Of a stretch of 64,000 nucleotides of DNA, positions 53,991 to 63,344 are shown one piece after another. Under the pieces are notes generated by a model, which worked only from the letters and a program-made list of their open reading frames with translations, had not been told where the DNA came from and searched no databases. Every line of letters begins with the position of its first letter. The stretch's first letter is position 1. The stretch spans positions 44,945 through 108,944 of the forward strand of contig NZ_JAMWEG010000022.1 in NCBI RefSeq assembly GCF_025460765.1, written 5' to 3'. The translations under genes and the position numbers were made by a program. The DNA comes from Micromonospora sp. MA102 (GTDB lineage Bacteria > Actinomycetota > Actinomycetes > Mycobacteriales > Micromonosporaceae).

Positions 53991-55358
53991 GTGGACGCGG
54001 ATGTGGTGATTGCCGGATGTGGACCGGTCGGAGCGGTGCTCGTCGCATTGCTCGGCGACCGTGGTATCCGCGTCGTCGTCGTGGATCCGGCGTCCGACGC
54101 TCGGTCTGGGCCGCACGCCCACCCGCGGGCGGCGGTCCTCGATTCGCACGTGCAGCGAATCCTCCGCCGCATTGACGGCCTAGACGGCTGGGACGAGTGG
54201 GCGACCCCGCTGCGCCGTTCGCAACTGCTCGGCCCCGATCTCCGCCCGCTGCTCACGCTTCGCCTGGCGGATGGCGTCCCGGCTGGCGTCATGCTCGACC
54301 AGCCCCGCCTGGAGCGGGCACTACGCGACCGACTGGCGCAGATGCCCACGGTGCACCTCCACACCGGTCGGTCGGTGACGGCGCTCGAGCAGTCGGACGA
54401 CATCGTCGCCGTCACGCTCGACGACGGCTCGACGCTGACCGCCTCGTGGCTCGTCGGCTGCGACGGGGCGTCGAGCACCGTGCGGGGCCTGATCGGCGCC
54501 TCCTACGACGGCGTCAGCTACCCGGAGCCGTGGCTGGTGGTCGACGCCCGCACCGATGAGCCCAACACTGGCGAGCCGACGTTCTCCCACGTGCTCGACC
54601 CGGCCCGGCCGATGGTGACGTTCGAGCGACCCGGCGTTCGGAGGTGGGAGTGGATGCTGCTGCCCGACGAGGACCCGGTCGGCATGGTGGCGCGGATTGA
54701 CGAGCTGATCCAGCCATGGGCGGATCCCGCGGCGCTGTGCGTCGAGCGGGCCGCGGTGTTCACGTTCCACGCCCGTACCGCCTCGGCATGGCGCCGCGGC
54801 AGAGTGCTGCTCGCCGGCGATGCCGCGCACTCGATGCCGCCGTTCACCGGTCAGGGCCTCGGCGCCGGCCTACGCGACGTCGCGACCCTGTCCTGGCTGC
54901 TGGCCGACGCGCCCGGCGACGTGGACCGCTACGAGCGCGAGCGGCGGCCGGCCGTGGCACGGATGACCCGCACGGCGTTACTCACCGGCCGGGTCATGCT
55001 CGGCCGCAACCGTTTCACGGCCGCCGCGCTGCGCGGGTTCGTGCGGACCGCAGGGTTGCTCCCAGGCCTTGACGCGCGCGTAGCCAGGGCAGCCGCAGCG
55101 CCTGAGCGACTCCCCGACGGCACCCGGCAGCTGCCCGATGCCCCGCTCGTCGTTGACGGCCGGAGCACCAACCTCGACGCGCTGCTGGGAAACCGGTGGG
55201 GCGTTATCTCCGGCGAGGCCGGCAGCCTCGACTCCAGCACCAGGGCGTGGCTCACCGCGCACGGCGCCGTTTTCGCCGACGTGGATAGGTTCGCAAAAGG
55301 GAAAGCGACGATCGTGCGCCCCGACCGCTTCATCGCGACCACCGTCCCCCTCGCCTGA
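53991..55358 (+). CDS. FAD-dependent aromatic-type monooxygenase
   Basis: 455-residue flavoprotein of the PHBH/TetX class: N-terminal VVIAGCGPVGAVLVALLGDR, the DG motif in LVGCDGASSTVRGLIG and the second FAD motif VLLAGDAAHSMPPFTGQGLG. It hydroxylates aromatic or polyketide-like compounds using NAD(P)H. GTG 53991 begins exactly at the FAD fold. The C-terminal thioredoxin-like tail (about 75 residues) is short. No transporter or regulator is adjacent; substrate unknown. Confidence 0.9.
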   Translation: MDADVVIAGCGPVGAVLVALLGDRGIRVVVVDPASDARSGPHAHPRAAVLDSHVQRILRRIDGLDGWDEWATPLRRSQLLGPDLRPLLTLRLADGVPAGVMLDQPRLERALRDRLAQMPTVHLHTGRSVTALEQSDDIVAVTLDDGSTLTASWLVGCDGASSTVRGLIGASYDGVSYPEPWLVVDARTDEPNTGEPTFSHVLDPARPMVTFERPGVRRWEWMLLPDEDPVGMVARIDELIQPWADPAALCVERAAVFTFHARTASAWRRGRVLLAGDAAHSMPPFTGQGLGAGLRDVATLSWLLADAPGDVDRYERERRPAVARMTRTALLTGRVMLGRNRFTAAALRGFVRTAGLLPGLDARVARAAAAPERLPDGTRQLPDAPLVVDGRSTNLDALLGNRWGVISGEAGSLDSSTRAWLTAHGAVFADVDRFAKGKATIVRPDRFIATTVPLA

Positions 55359-55404
55359 GGGGCATCGTCACCTCAGGTCGGAGTCCTGCGGGCCGTCGAG
55401 GGCG

Positions 55405-55598
55405 GCGACGAGGAGCAGGCCTGTTCCTCAACACCGCCGGCGACGTCCTCAACCCCCGTCAGGAGGGCCGCGTTCGAACGGCACGTCACCGCCGGCGGCG
55501 GGAACGTCGGTGTGCACGCCGCAGCCGAGACCGAGCCGGACTGGGCGTTGTACCAGGACCTCGTCGGCGCAAAGGTCGCCTCTACCGTTGAGCGGTAA
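55405..55598 (+). pseudogene. ThuA-domain remnant
   Basis: GLFLNTAGDVLN in one frame and AAFERHVTAGGGNVGVHAAA, ETEPDWALYQDLVGAKVAST in the next match the centre of ThuA (trehalose-utilisation, GATase1-like) domains (GGG-VGVHAA-DTE-DW). A frameshift near 55464 splits it and both ends are missing. With the LacI remnant at 56197 it suggests a lost sugar locus. Confidence 0.65.
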
Positions 55599-55648
55599 CG
55601 CACTCAGCGTGCGCATTCGACGGGCGGCAGAGTCGGCGGGCGCCCACA

Positions 55649-56014
55649 ATGGCAAAGGTGCCACTCGCCTTCGTCCTGCACCACCACCGCAAACCACGAC
55701 CGCACTTTGACCTGCGGCTCGAGGAGAATGGAGTGCTGCGCTCATGGGCGGTGCCTCGCGGCCTGCCGGACGATCCCAGTGACAACCGGCTCGCGATCGC
55801 CGTGCCCGGCCACCACCTTGATCACCTCACCTACGAAGACGCCGACAAGTCGATCGCCGACATCGGCACGTGGGAGGAGCACGACCGCACCGAGCGCCGC
55901 ATGCTGTTTACGTTGCACGGCCGCACCGGCCGCCGGCGATACGCGCTCATCCGCACCGGCGAGGGGTGGCTGCTCCACTTGACGAAAGAGCAGCCTTCGG
56001 ACGAGCGCAGATAG
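55649..56014 (+). CDS. Stand-alone LigD-type 3'-phosphoesterase domain protein
   Basis: 121 residues matching the PE domain of DNA ligase D, which trims 3'-phosphates and ribonucleotides at breaks during end joining. Catalytic and metal residues appear in place: His13, His19, Asp21, Arg23 (HHHRKPRPHFDLRLE) and His55 in AVPGHHLDH; the end reads YALIRTGEGWLLHLTKEQ. The usual IP-GEYGAG loop is shortened. No ligase or Ku gene is nearby. Confidence 0.83.
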   Translation: MAKVPLAFVLHHHRKPRPHFDLRLEENGVLRSWAVPRGLPDDPSDNRLAIAVPGHHLDHLTYEDADKSIADIGTWEEHDRTERRMLFTLHGRTGRRRYALIRTGEGWLLHLTKEQPSDERR

Positions 56015-56196
56015 CAGGCTCCCGGCCTGGTTCTGGGACGCCGGAAACAGCATCGTCGACCAGGACGACGAAGGAGATGCCGTCGTTCGCTAGTGCCTGA
56101 ATCCCGTGACTGGTTCTTCGAGCCAGCCTGGAACCACTACCTCGACTGGCACAGAATTCGCCATTCGAACCGGCTGCACCACGGGACAAGTAGCCG

Positions 56197-57038
56197 GGGC
56201 AGACCTTCACCATCGGCGTCATGCTGCCCGACATCCGTAACCCGTTCTTCGCCGAGATCCTGGACGGCCTCAGCGACCGGATCGCGGGCGCCAGATACCA
56301 GGTGCTCCTCTGCCCCGGCTGCAACGGCGAGGACGCCGAGGCCCGCGTCATCCACGCCATGATCGACCGTGGCATGGACGGCATGATCCTCATCGCGCCG
56401 TCTCCACGCGGGCCCACCTCGAACATGTCGCCGGCGTCGTGCCCACCGTCGTCGTCCCGGCACGGCCGCTCCCATGCCTACGACACGGTGGCCGACGACG
56501 ACCTCAGCGGGGCAGCGCTGGTCGTCAACCACCCCGCCGACCTCGGACACCGCCGAATCGCGCACATCGAACACCACGAGACCAGCGCCGACTGCCTCGC
56601 CGAGATGCCCAATGCCATCCGCGCCGAGGGCTACCGGCAGGCGATGCGCGTCGCGGGCTGACCGACGCGATCGACATCGCCTCCAGCCGCTACAACCATG
56701 CAGGCGGTTACCTCGGCGCCCGGCAGCTACTCGCCCGAACGGTCCGGCCCACCGCCATCTTCGCCGGCGCCGACATCGTCGCCATGGGGCTCGACGCCAT
56801 CGCCGAGGCCGGCCTCCGCGTGCCCGAGGACATCTCCGTAGCCGGTTACGACAACACCACCTTCGCCGCACTCCGGCCGATCTCACTGACGAGCGTCGGC
56901 CAGGCCGGTCACGAGATCGGCGCCGACGCGGCCCGGCTCCTGCTCGACCGCATCGCCCACCGGGCCCGGCCCACGGCCCAGATCAAGCTCTCCCCCGCCC
57001 TGGTCGTCCGCCGGACGACCGCCGCGCCACCGGCGTAG
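56197..57038 (+). pseudogene. LacI-family regulator remnant, several frameshifts
   Basis: The ligand-binding domain is readable across frames: TIGVMLPDIRNPFFAEILDG, MIDRGMDGMILIAPS, HLEHVAGVVPTVVV, LGHRRIAHIEHHETSADCLA, then TAIFAGADIVAMGLDAIAEA and VPEDISVAGYDNTTFAALRP. At least three frame changes occur (near 56405, 56455, 56655) and the DNA-binding domain is absent. Non-functional. Confidence 0.8.
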
Positions 57039-57110
57039 CCGTGCCTGGCGGCTCGGCCCGGTCATGCGCCCATGACCGGATCAGGGCTGTTGTCACCACA
57101 CCATGAGCGA

Positions 57111-57806
57111 TCAGTACTCGTGCCGACCGGGCTCGGCGCTCGATGGCCGGGCGCCAGCCGAGGACGCGGAGTCACCCTGCGTGACGACGATGGCGCCGGC
57201 GTAGAGCAGCCAGCCGGAGAGGCCGAGGAGCTGCACCCGCTGCCAGGCGCCCAGCGCCGCGTCCGGGTGGACCAGCTCGACCAGCGTGCCCGCCGTGCCC
57301 ACCAGCAGCACCCCGGCCACCGCGAGCCCCCAGCGGAACGAGGCGGGGCGACCGCGCCGGCTCACCAGCAGCGCGAGCAGGGAGGCCAGCGCGGCGGTGA
57401 TCGCCAGCGCCGAGCTGACGGAGTGCCACTGGTCCCGCCACGACAGCGCGCCCACCTCCGCCAGCCGGGCGCACCGCACGTCGACCGAGGGCGCGCAGTC
57501 CATCGAGCTCACCGTGCCGTCCAGTGCGGTGGCCACGCCGAAGGCGACCAGCGCCCACCACGCCCGCCGCAGCCCGCCGCGGGCCCGCCGGGCCAGCGCC
57601 AGCCCGGTCGCCGACGCGAGCGCGCCGGCGACCAGGTCGCCCAGGCCGAACACCAGGTGGTACGGCTGGTCCCGGGCGGCCAGTTCGCTGGCGTACCCGT
57701 CGAAGAGACCGAACGCCGGGTTCAGCAGGGGCCCGATCAGCCACGACGAGTAGAGGACTCCGGTCAGTGCGAGCGCCAGCCCCGGCAGCGCCCGGGCCCG
57801 GCTCAC
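57111..57806 (-). CDS. DUF998-family membrane protein
   Basis: 231 residues with six hydrophobic spans: GLALALTGVLYSSWLIGPLL, VFGLGDLVAGALASATGLAL and so on, with conserved SSMDCAPS and WHSVSSALAI segments of the DUF998 family; function unknown. GTG 57806 overlaps the lysX stop (GTGA), so it is co-translated with lysX and may work in membrane lipid biology with it (inference). Confidence 0.83.
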   Translation of the reverse strand: MSRARALPGLALALTGVLYSSWLIGPLLNPAFGLFDGYASELAARDQPYHLVFGLGDLVAGALASATGLALARRARGGLRRAWWALVAFGVATALDGTVSSMDCAPSVDVRCARLAEVGALSWRDQWHSVSSALAITAALASLLALLVSRRGRPASFRWGLAVAGVLLVGTAGTLVELVHPDAALGAWQRVQLLGLSGWLLYAGAIVVTQGDSASSAGARPSSAEPGRHEY

Positions 57807-60800
57807 GAGGAGTCCCGGACCAGCGGGAAGGGCAGCGTCTCCCGGATCGATCGGCCGGTGAGCAGCATGAGCAGCCGATCCACGCCGATTCCCAGGCCGC
57901 CGGTGGGCGGCATGGCGTACTCCAGCGCGGTGAGGAAGTCCTCGTCCAGCTCCATCGCCTCGGGGTCGCCGCCGGCCGCGTGCAACGACTGCGCGGTGAG
58001 CCGGCGCCGCTGCTCCGTCGGATCGACCAGCTCCGAGTACGCGGTCCCCAGCTCCATCCCGAACGCCACCAGGTCCCACCGCTCCGCCAGCCGCGGGTCG
58101 TCCCGGTGCTGCCGGGTCAAGGGCGAGACGTCGGCCGGGAAGTCCCGGTAGAACGTCGGCGCGTCGGTGCGCGCCTCGACCAGCCGCTCGTACAGCTCGA
58201 GCAGCACCGCGCCGCGCTCCCAGCGCGGGTCGTACGCGACCCCGCCGGTGTCGCAGAGGCTGCGTAGGGCGGCCAGGTCGGTGTCGGCGGAAACCTCCTC
58301 GCCGAGCGCCGCGGAGACCGCCTCGTTGACCGTACGGACCGGCCACTCGCCGCCGATGTCCACGGTGTCGCGCGTCCCGGGGCGGCGCACCATCGGCGAC
58401 CCGTGCACCGCGACCGCCGCCGCGACGATCAGCTCCCGGGCCAGCTCGCGCATCACGTGGTAGTCCGCATACGCCTGGTACGCCTCCAGCACCGTGAACT
58501 CCGGGTTGTGGCTGTGGTCGACGCCCTCGTTGCGGAACGCTCGGCCCAGCTCGTACACCCGCTCCATCCCGCCGACGGCCAGCCGCTTCAGATAGAGCTC
58601 CGGCGCGATGCGCAGGCTCAGCCGCAGGTCGTAGGCGTTGCTGTGGGTGACGAACGGGCGGGCGTTCGCGCCGCCGTGCACCCGCTGAAGGATCGGGGTC
58701 TCCACCTCCAGGAAGTCCCGGTCGGCCAGGGAGCGCCGCAGGCTGTGCAGGAGGGTGCCGCGGGCCCGCAGCAGGTCCCGCGCCGCCGGATCGATGGCGA
58801 GGTCCAGGTAGCGCTGCCGGACCCGGGCCTCCGGATCGGCCAGCCCGTGGTGCTTGTCCGGCAGCGGGCGCAGGCACTTGGCGGTCAGCCGCCAGCCGGT
58901 CACCCGCACCGACACCTCGCCGCGCCGGGTCGCGTACACCTCGCCGGTGGCCCCGACGTGGTCGCCGATGTCGACGGTGGCGCGCCACCGCTGCAGGTCG
59001 TGCTCCAGCACCAGCTGGAGGTCGCCGCTGCCGTCCCGGATGGTCACGAAACAGATCCGCCCGTGGTCGCGGACCAGCAGCACCCGGCCGGCCACCGACA
59101 CGGTCTCCCCGGTCCCGGTGTCCGGCGCCAGCCCGGCGTGCCGCGCCCGCACCGCCGCGCAGTCGTCGGTACGCGCGAAGCCCACCGGGTACGGGTCGAC
59201 GCCCTCGGCGCGCAGCCGGTCGAGCTTCGCCAGGCGTACCCGGGTCTGCTCGGGCAGCTGCGTCGCGGCCGGCTCCGGCGGCACGGCGCGGACCGTCGCG
59301 GCGGCCGGCGGCACGTAGCCCACTGCGCCGCCGGCCGGCGGCACGCCGTGCAGCGGGGTGGGGCGGCCGCCCGGCAGGGCGAGGAAGCCCTCGGCGACCG
59401 CCGCGGCGAGGCCCACCCGGGCCAGCTCCCGGCGCTCCCCGAAGCACAGGTAGCGCGGCGTCCAGTGCGGCTGGTACTTGGCGTTGGACAGGTACAGCGA
59501 CTCCAGCTGCCACCAGCGGGAGAAGAAGAGCAGGGTGTGCCGCCAGAGCCGGATGACCGGGCCGGCGCCGATCCTCGCGCCCTGTTCGAAGACCGACCGG
59601 AACACCGCGAAGTTCAGCGACACCCGCTCGACGCCGAGCCGGGGCGCCTCGCCCATCAGTGCTGCCACCAGGAACTCCGTGATCCCGTTCTCGGCGGACC
59701 GGTCCCGGCGCATCAGGTCCAGGGAGAGCCCGTCGGCGCCCCACGGGCTCAGCGACAGCAACGCCCGCACCCGACCGTCCGCGTCCCGCGCCTCGACCAG
59801 CACGCAGTCGCCGTCCGCCGGGTCGCCGAGCCGGCCCAGCGCCATCGAGAAGCCTCGCTCGTGTTCGGTGTCCCGCCAGGCCGTGGCCAGCCTGGCCAGC
59901 TCGGACAGCTCCCCCGCCGGAATCTCGGCGTGCCGGCGCACCCGTGCCACGTAGCCGGCCCGCTGCACCCGGTGCACGGCCTGGCGGACCGGGCGCATGT
60001 CCCGCCCGTCCAGATCGAACTCGCGGGCCAGCAGGATCGCCTCGTCGCCCAGGTGCAGCACCTTGAGCCCGTGCCGGTGGTACGCCCCGGCGCCCGCCTC
60101 GCTGGCGCCCATCACCGCCGGGGTCCAGGCGTACGCGCCGGTCTGTTCGAGCCATGCCTCGATGGCGGGCCCCCACGCCTCCGGGTCCCCCACCGGGTCG
60201 CCGCTGGCCAGGCTGACACCGTTGACCACCCGGTAGGTGATGGCCGCCTTGCCGCTGGCCGAGAAGATCGCCGCCTTGTCCCGGCGGGTGGCGAAGTAGC
60301 CGAGCGAGTCGCGCCCGCCGTGGCGGGCGAGCAGTTCCCGGATTCGCTCCTCCTCGTCGGGGTGCAGCACGGCGGCGGCCCGCTGCGACCGGAGCAGGGT
60401 GAACAGGCCGGCGACGAAGGCGATCCCGCCGAAGCCGCCGAGCAGCAGGTTGACCCAGCCGGGCGCCTGTCCCTGCCGGGTGACGTCCAGGGTGACAGCC
60501 CCGCCGAACACCTTCTCGACGGCGTAGCCGAGCCGGTCCACCAAGGTGCGCAGGCTGCCCGGCTCGACGAGGAGCAGCAGGTAGCCGAGCCCGACCGCGA
60601 CCGCCGCCAGCCCGAGGAAGACCCCGAGGGCGCGCCAGACGCTGCCGCCGCGCACCCGGGCGTAGAACTCCCGCCGGGCGGCCAGTAGCAGGGCCAGCGC
60701 TCCGGCGGCGAAGGCGATGCCGACCCAGACCCCGACCGTCTCCAGCGAGGTGAACAGCCGCTCGCCGGCGTCGTCGGTGAGATCGTTGCTGCCGACCACC

Positions 60801-61138
60801 AGCAGCAGCACGCCGGCCAGCACGCCGACGACCAGGGTGAGGGTGAAGTAGACGACCAGCACCCAGTAGGCCAGCCGCTTACGGCGCAGCACCGCCGAGG
60901 CGAGGGTGCCGAGAAAGACCGCGTACGCCAGGTTCGCCGGCGCAGGCAGCAGCAGGGCGTCGATGGCGGTGCGGACCGGCTGGATGTCGGAACGGACGGC
61001 GCTGCTCAGCGCGGCCAGCGCGCAGACCACCGCGACCACCCAGAGCAGCGTGGCGAAGGCCCGGGGCACCTGGCGTCGCCAGTCCCGGCCGGCGCGGCGC
61101 GCGTCCGCCACCGTCCGCGGCGCGGTGCTCGGGCTCAA
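57803..61138 (-). CDS. lysX: Bifunctional lysyl-phosphatidylglycerol synthase/lysyl-tRNA synthetase
   Basis: 1111 residues. About 1-230: membrane spans; about 250-600: DUF2156/MprF-type aminoacyl transferase domain (GYFATRRDKAAIFSASGKAA; GFSMALGRLGDP; LSLDLMRRD); about 625-1111: class II lysyl-tRNA synthetase with OB fold and motifs GMERVYELGRAFRNEGVDHS and GLGIGVDRLLMLLTGRSIRE. It charges Lys onto tRNA and transfers it to phosphatidylglycerol, lowering membrane charge and giving resistance to cationic peptides (known for M. tuberculosis LysX). TTG 61138 is preferred because GGGAGG precedes it; the open frame upstream is non-coding. Confidence 0.92.
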   Translation of the reverse strand: MSPSTAPRTVADARRAGRDWRRQVPRAFATLLWVVAVVCALAALSSAVRSDIQPVRTAIDALLLPAPANLAYAVFLGTLASAVLRRKRLAYWVLVVYFTLTLVVGVLAGVLLLVVGSNDLTDDAGERLFTSLETVGVWVGIAFAAGALALLLAARREFYARVRGGSVWRALGVFLGLAAVAVGLGYLLLLVEPGSLRTLVDRLGYAVEKVFGGAVTLDVTRQGQAPGWVNLLLGGFGGIAFVAGLFTLLRSQRAAAVLHPDEEERIRELLARHGGRDSLGYFATRRDKAAIFSASGKAAITYRVVNGVSLASGDPVGDPEAWGPAIEAWLEQTGAYAWTPAVMGASEAGAGAYHRHGLKVLHLGDEAILLAREFDLDGRDMRPVRQAVHRVQRAGYVARVRRHAEIPAGELSELARLATAWRDTEHERGFSMALGRLGDPADGDCVLVEARDADGRVRALLSLSPWGADGLSLDLMRRDRSAENGITEFLVAALMGEAPRLGVERVSLNFAVFRSVFEQGARIGAGPVIRLWRHTLLFFSRWWQLESLYLSNAKYQPHWTPRYLCFGERRELARVGLAAAVAEGFLALPGGRPTPLHGVPPAGGAVGYVPPAAATVRAVPPEPAATQLPEQTRVRLAKLDRLRAEGVDPYPVGFARTDDCAAVRARHAGLAPDTGTGETVSVAGRVLLVRDHGRICFVTIRDGSGDLQLVLEHDLQRWRATVDIGDHVGATGEVYATRRGEVSVRVTGWRLTAKCLRPLPDKHHGLADPEARVRQRYLDLAIDPAARDLLRARGTLLHSLRRSLADRDFLEVETPILQRVHGGANARPFVTHSNAYDLRLSLRIAPELYLKRLAVGGMERVYELGRAFRNEGVDHSHNPEFTVLEAYQAYADYHVMRELARELIVAAAVAVHGSPMVRRPGTRDTVDIGGEWPVRTVNEAVSAALGEEVSADTDLAALRSLCDTGGVAYDPRWERGAVLLELYERLVEARTDAPTFYRDFPADVSPLTRQHRDDPRLAERWDLVAFGMELGTAYSELVDPTEQRRRLTAQSLHAAGGDPEAMELDEDFLTALEYAMPPTGGLGIGVDRLLMLLTGRSIRETLPFPLVRDSS

Positions 61139-61489
61139 CGTGGCCTCCCTCGTGCCGGTGACCCCCGGCCTCGACGGGCCTGATCGTAGCCACGCGCGCC
61201 GTCGGCCCCCTGCGGAAGCACGACACGGCGGGCCAGGAATCTCCCCCGGTGTGCACTCCCCCGCTGGAGGGAGCGGGTCCCGCCGCGGTGGGAGGACAGC
61301 CGCGCCGGTCGGCACGGAGCATGGCCTCATGACCAGAAATCCTTGTCCTGTCCGTCCCGGGCCGCGCACACCGGCCGTGGCCGAGCGGGCCACGCGATGA
61401 CGGGGCGGCAACGGCCCGGGCGGGTGCGGGTCCCTGATGGCATGGCAACCGGTCCGGCACGTTGCCGCGATGCTCCGCAGGGGGTCGAC
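61139..61489. other. Divergent promoter region
   Basis: 350 bp between lysX and the membrane-protein gene at 61490. A frame on the plus strand is open from 61343 but its first 49 codons are Arg/Gly-rich without motifs. No clear palindrome; both genes presumably start transcription here. Confidence 0.45.
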
Positions 61490-62629
61490 ATGTCCGGTCT
61501 TTCGAGTCGTTCCCCCCGACCGGCTGCCGCTGTTCAGGTCCGGCGGTGGGCGGTGGCCTGCGTCGTGTTCGTCGTCTTCGAGGTGACCGTGCGGGCGTAC
61601 TGGATTTCGGGTGGCCGGTGGGGGTACACGGCCTGCGACCGCACCCATCTGGTCGACCCGACCGGCGGATGCGGCGCGGATCTGGTCGAGACACTGCCGT
61701 TCTGGGCGGGGTGGGGAGCGGTGGGAGTCGGTGTCGCCCTCGCGGTGCTGGTCGTGTGCCTGGTCAGGTTCCCCGGCCGCTACTCGGTCGCCGGTGGCGG
61801 GGCGGCGGCCGCGCTGCTCCTGGTCCTGTCCTTCCCGCTGCATCTGCTCTTCGAGATCCCTGCGGCGTTGGTGGGACGCCCCTCGGACTGGCGCGATCTC
61901 GGCGCGCGGCTCGTGCTGGCGACCGGCGGTCTGCTGTTCGCCGGACTCACGAACGCCTGCGCTCCGCACCGCGGCGCGCGGGCCACCGGCTACCAGCCGG
62001 TGCCGCGGTGGACCCGCCGCTGGGCGTACGTGACGGTGGCCCTGCCGGTGGCCGGCTGGGCGGTCCCGCACGGGCTGTGGGTGCTCGGCGTTCCGTTCGG
62101 GATCTCGCAGCGGGAGTTGGACGACATCCACCGGAGCCTTTCGACAGGGACAGGCGTGGCGATCACCCTCGTCCCGCCGCTGGCCGGCCTGCTCGTACTC
62201 GGGTTGGTACAACGCTGGGGGCAGCGGTTCCCGCACTGGCTGCCGCGGCTGCGCGACAGGCCGGTTCCCCCGCTCCTCGCGATGGTCCCCGCCGGGGTGG
62301 TGGCGCTGGCGCTGGTCACCTACGGCATCCTGAGCGTCGCGGTGCTCGTGCGGCAGGTTCTCCGCGGCGAGACGCACTGGTCCGACGTGCGTGAGGGGTG
62401 GGCGGTGACCGGCACCCTGCTGGTGTTCCTCTGCTGGGGAGTGGCACTGGGCGTCACCACCACGGGCTACGCCATCGCCACCCGGCCCCGCCCGGAGCCT
62501 GCCGTGCGTCCTGAGCAGCGTGCGCGGTCAGCCGTGCGGGCCTCCGGTGACGTAGCGGACCTGGCCGGTGACGAAGTCCGCGTCCTCGGCGATGAAGAAC
62601 CGGGCGGCTCGGGCCACATCGTGCGGTGA
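61490..62629 (+). CDS. Multi-pass membrane protein of unknown function
   Basis: 379 residues from ATG 61490 (GCAGGGGG upstream). Six to eight hydrophobic spans; recognisable landmarks are WISGGRWGYTACDRTHLVDP, DLGARLVLATGGLLFAGLTN and WVLGVPFGISQRELDDIHRS. I do not recognise a named family. The last ~40 residues (ASGDVADLAGDEVRVLGDEE) are antisense to an SDR fragment at 62528 and are soluble, so the natural C-terminus has probably been replaced by fusion. Confidence 0.7.
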   Translation: MSGLSSRSPRPAAAVQVRRWAVACVVFVVFEVTVRAYWISGGRWGYTACDRTHLVDPTGGCGADLVETLPFWAGWGAVGVGVALAVLVVCLVRFPGRYSVAGGGAAAALLLVLSFPLHLLFEIPAALVGRPSDWRDLGARLVLATGGLLFAGLTNACAPHRGARATGYQPVPRWTRRWAYVTVALPVAGWAVPHGLWVLGVPFGISQRELDDIHRSLSTGTGVAITLVPPLAGLLVLGLVQRWGQRFPHWLPRLRDRPVPPLLAMVPAGVVALALVTYGILSVAVLVRQVLRGETHWSDVREGWAVTGTLLVFLCWGVALGVTTTGYAIATRPRPEPAVRPEQRARSAVRASGDVADLAGDEVRVLGDEEPGGSGHIVR

Positions 62630-62720
62630 GTCCACCCGTCCGCGGGGGATCTGGGCTGCCTGAGCGGCCAGGTGCTCGTCCAGGGCGCGGCCGGCTCCTG
62701 CCGCGCTGACCTCGGTCATG
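62528..62720 (-). pseudogene. SDR C-terminal remnant
   Basis: The minus strand reads AAQAAQIPRGRVDSPHDVAR, AARFFIAEDADFVTGQVRYV and TGGPHG, the final ~55 residues of a short-chain dehydrogenase (RP-DVA---FL-SD-A-FVTGQ---V-GG). The cofactor and catalytic parts are absent. Confidence 0.75.
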
Positions 62721-63260
62721 GCTGCGCCGCCTCGTGCTGGCGGGCGCGCTGCCTGCCGTGGCGCTCGCCGCGACCGGGCCCGACACGATGGCGAGTACCA
62801 GGCAGAGCGAGTCGAGTGCGGGTTACCGTCCGAACCGCCACTGGGCTTCTTCGAGGAAGTCCGCGTGCTGGGCTTCCTCCCACTCCCGCATGCTCGCGTA
62901 CCGGTCTCGGCCGACCGCCGCTTCCGTCGGTCGGCAAAGTGGTGGTGGGCGAGGCGACAAGGCCCGGTTAAGCCTGCCGCCCGTTCACCAGCGGAAGACG
63001 GCGGATCGCCGGACACCATCGCAGTCGTCGAATCCCTGACCACCGGTCGTCCGCCGGATCAGAAGAAGATCGCGGAAGACCAGTCAGGCGGTCGCGCCTC
63101 TGGTCAGTCCGTGCGTGGTTGTCGGGCGTCGTCGATGGCTGCGGCTGTCGTTCGCTGTGCGGATGGCTGTACGACCGGACGGCGTTGATCATGTGACCCA
63201 TAGCCGCGGCGGGACCGGCCGAATCGGTCCGCGAGACAGGGCCCCAACGCTTGCTCGCCT
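62721..63260. other. Mostly featureless region with a short coding scrap
   Basis: The minus strand between 62837 and about 62945 reads TEAAVGRDRYASMREWEEAQ, HADFLEEAQWRFGR and stop, a plausible protein C-terminus that I cannot assign. Nothing else is recognised. Confidence 0.35.
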
Positions 63261-63307
63261 CCAAGCCGGGTTAGCCGTCACCGAAGGTGACGGCTAACCC
63301 GGCTTGG
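63261..63307. terminator. Perfect 22-bp-arm hairpin
   Basis: A 22-bp arm (starts CCAAGCCGGG, ends CCGTCACC) is followed by GAA and an exact inverted copy ending at 63307. No mismatch and a 3-base loop make it the strongest hairpin noted in the window. There is no T-run, so it would act as a GC-type bidirectional terminator or be a selfish palindrome. It lies 38 bp past the end of the small membrane-protein gene. Confidence 0.65.
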
Positions 63308-63344
63308 TGCAATACCGGCGCTGAAGTGTCGACGATCTGGCGGG

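Noticed and set aside
57111..60176. Minus-strand open frame of more than 1000 codons over DUF998 and lysX
   Set aside because: Its upstream part is an antiphase reading of lysX, Arg/Gly/Ala-rich with no motif; only the last 231 codons (DUF998) are real.
58403..60688. Plus-strand open frame of about 760 codons antisense to lysX
   Set aside because: Composition typical of GC-bias shadow; lysX has clear motifs on the other strand.
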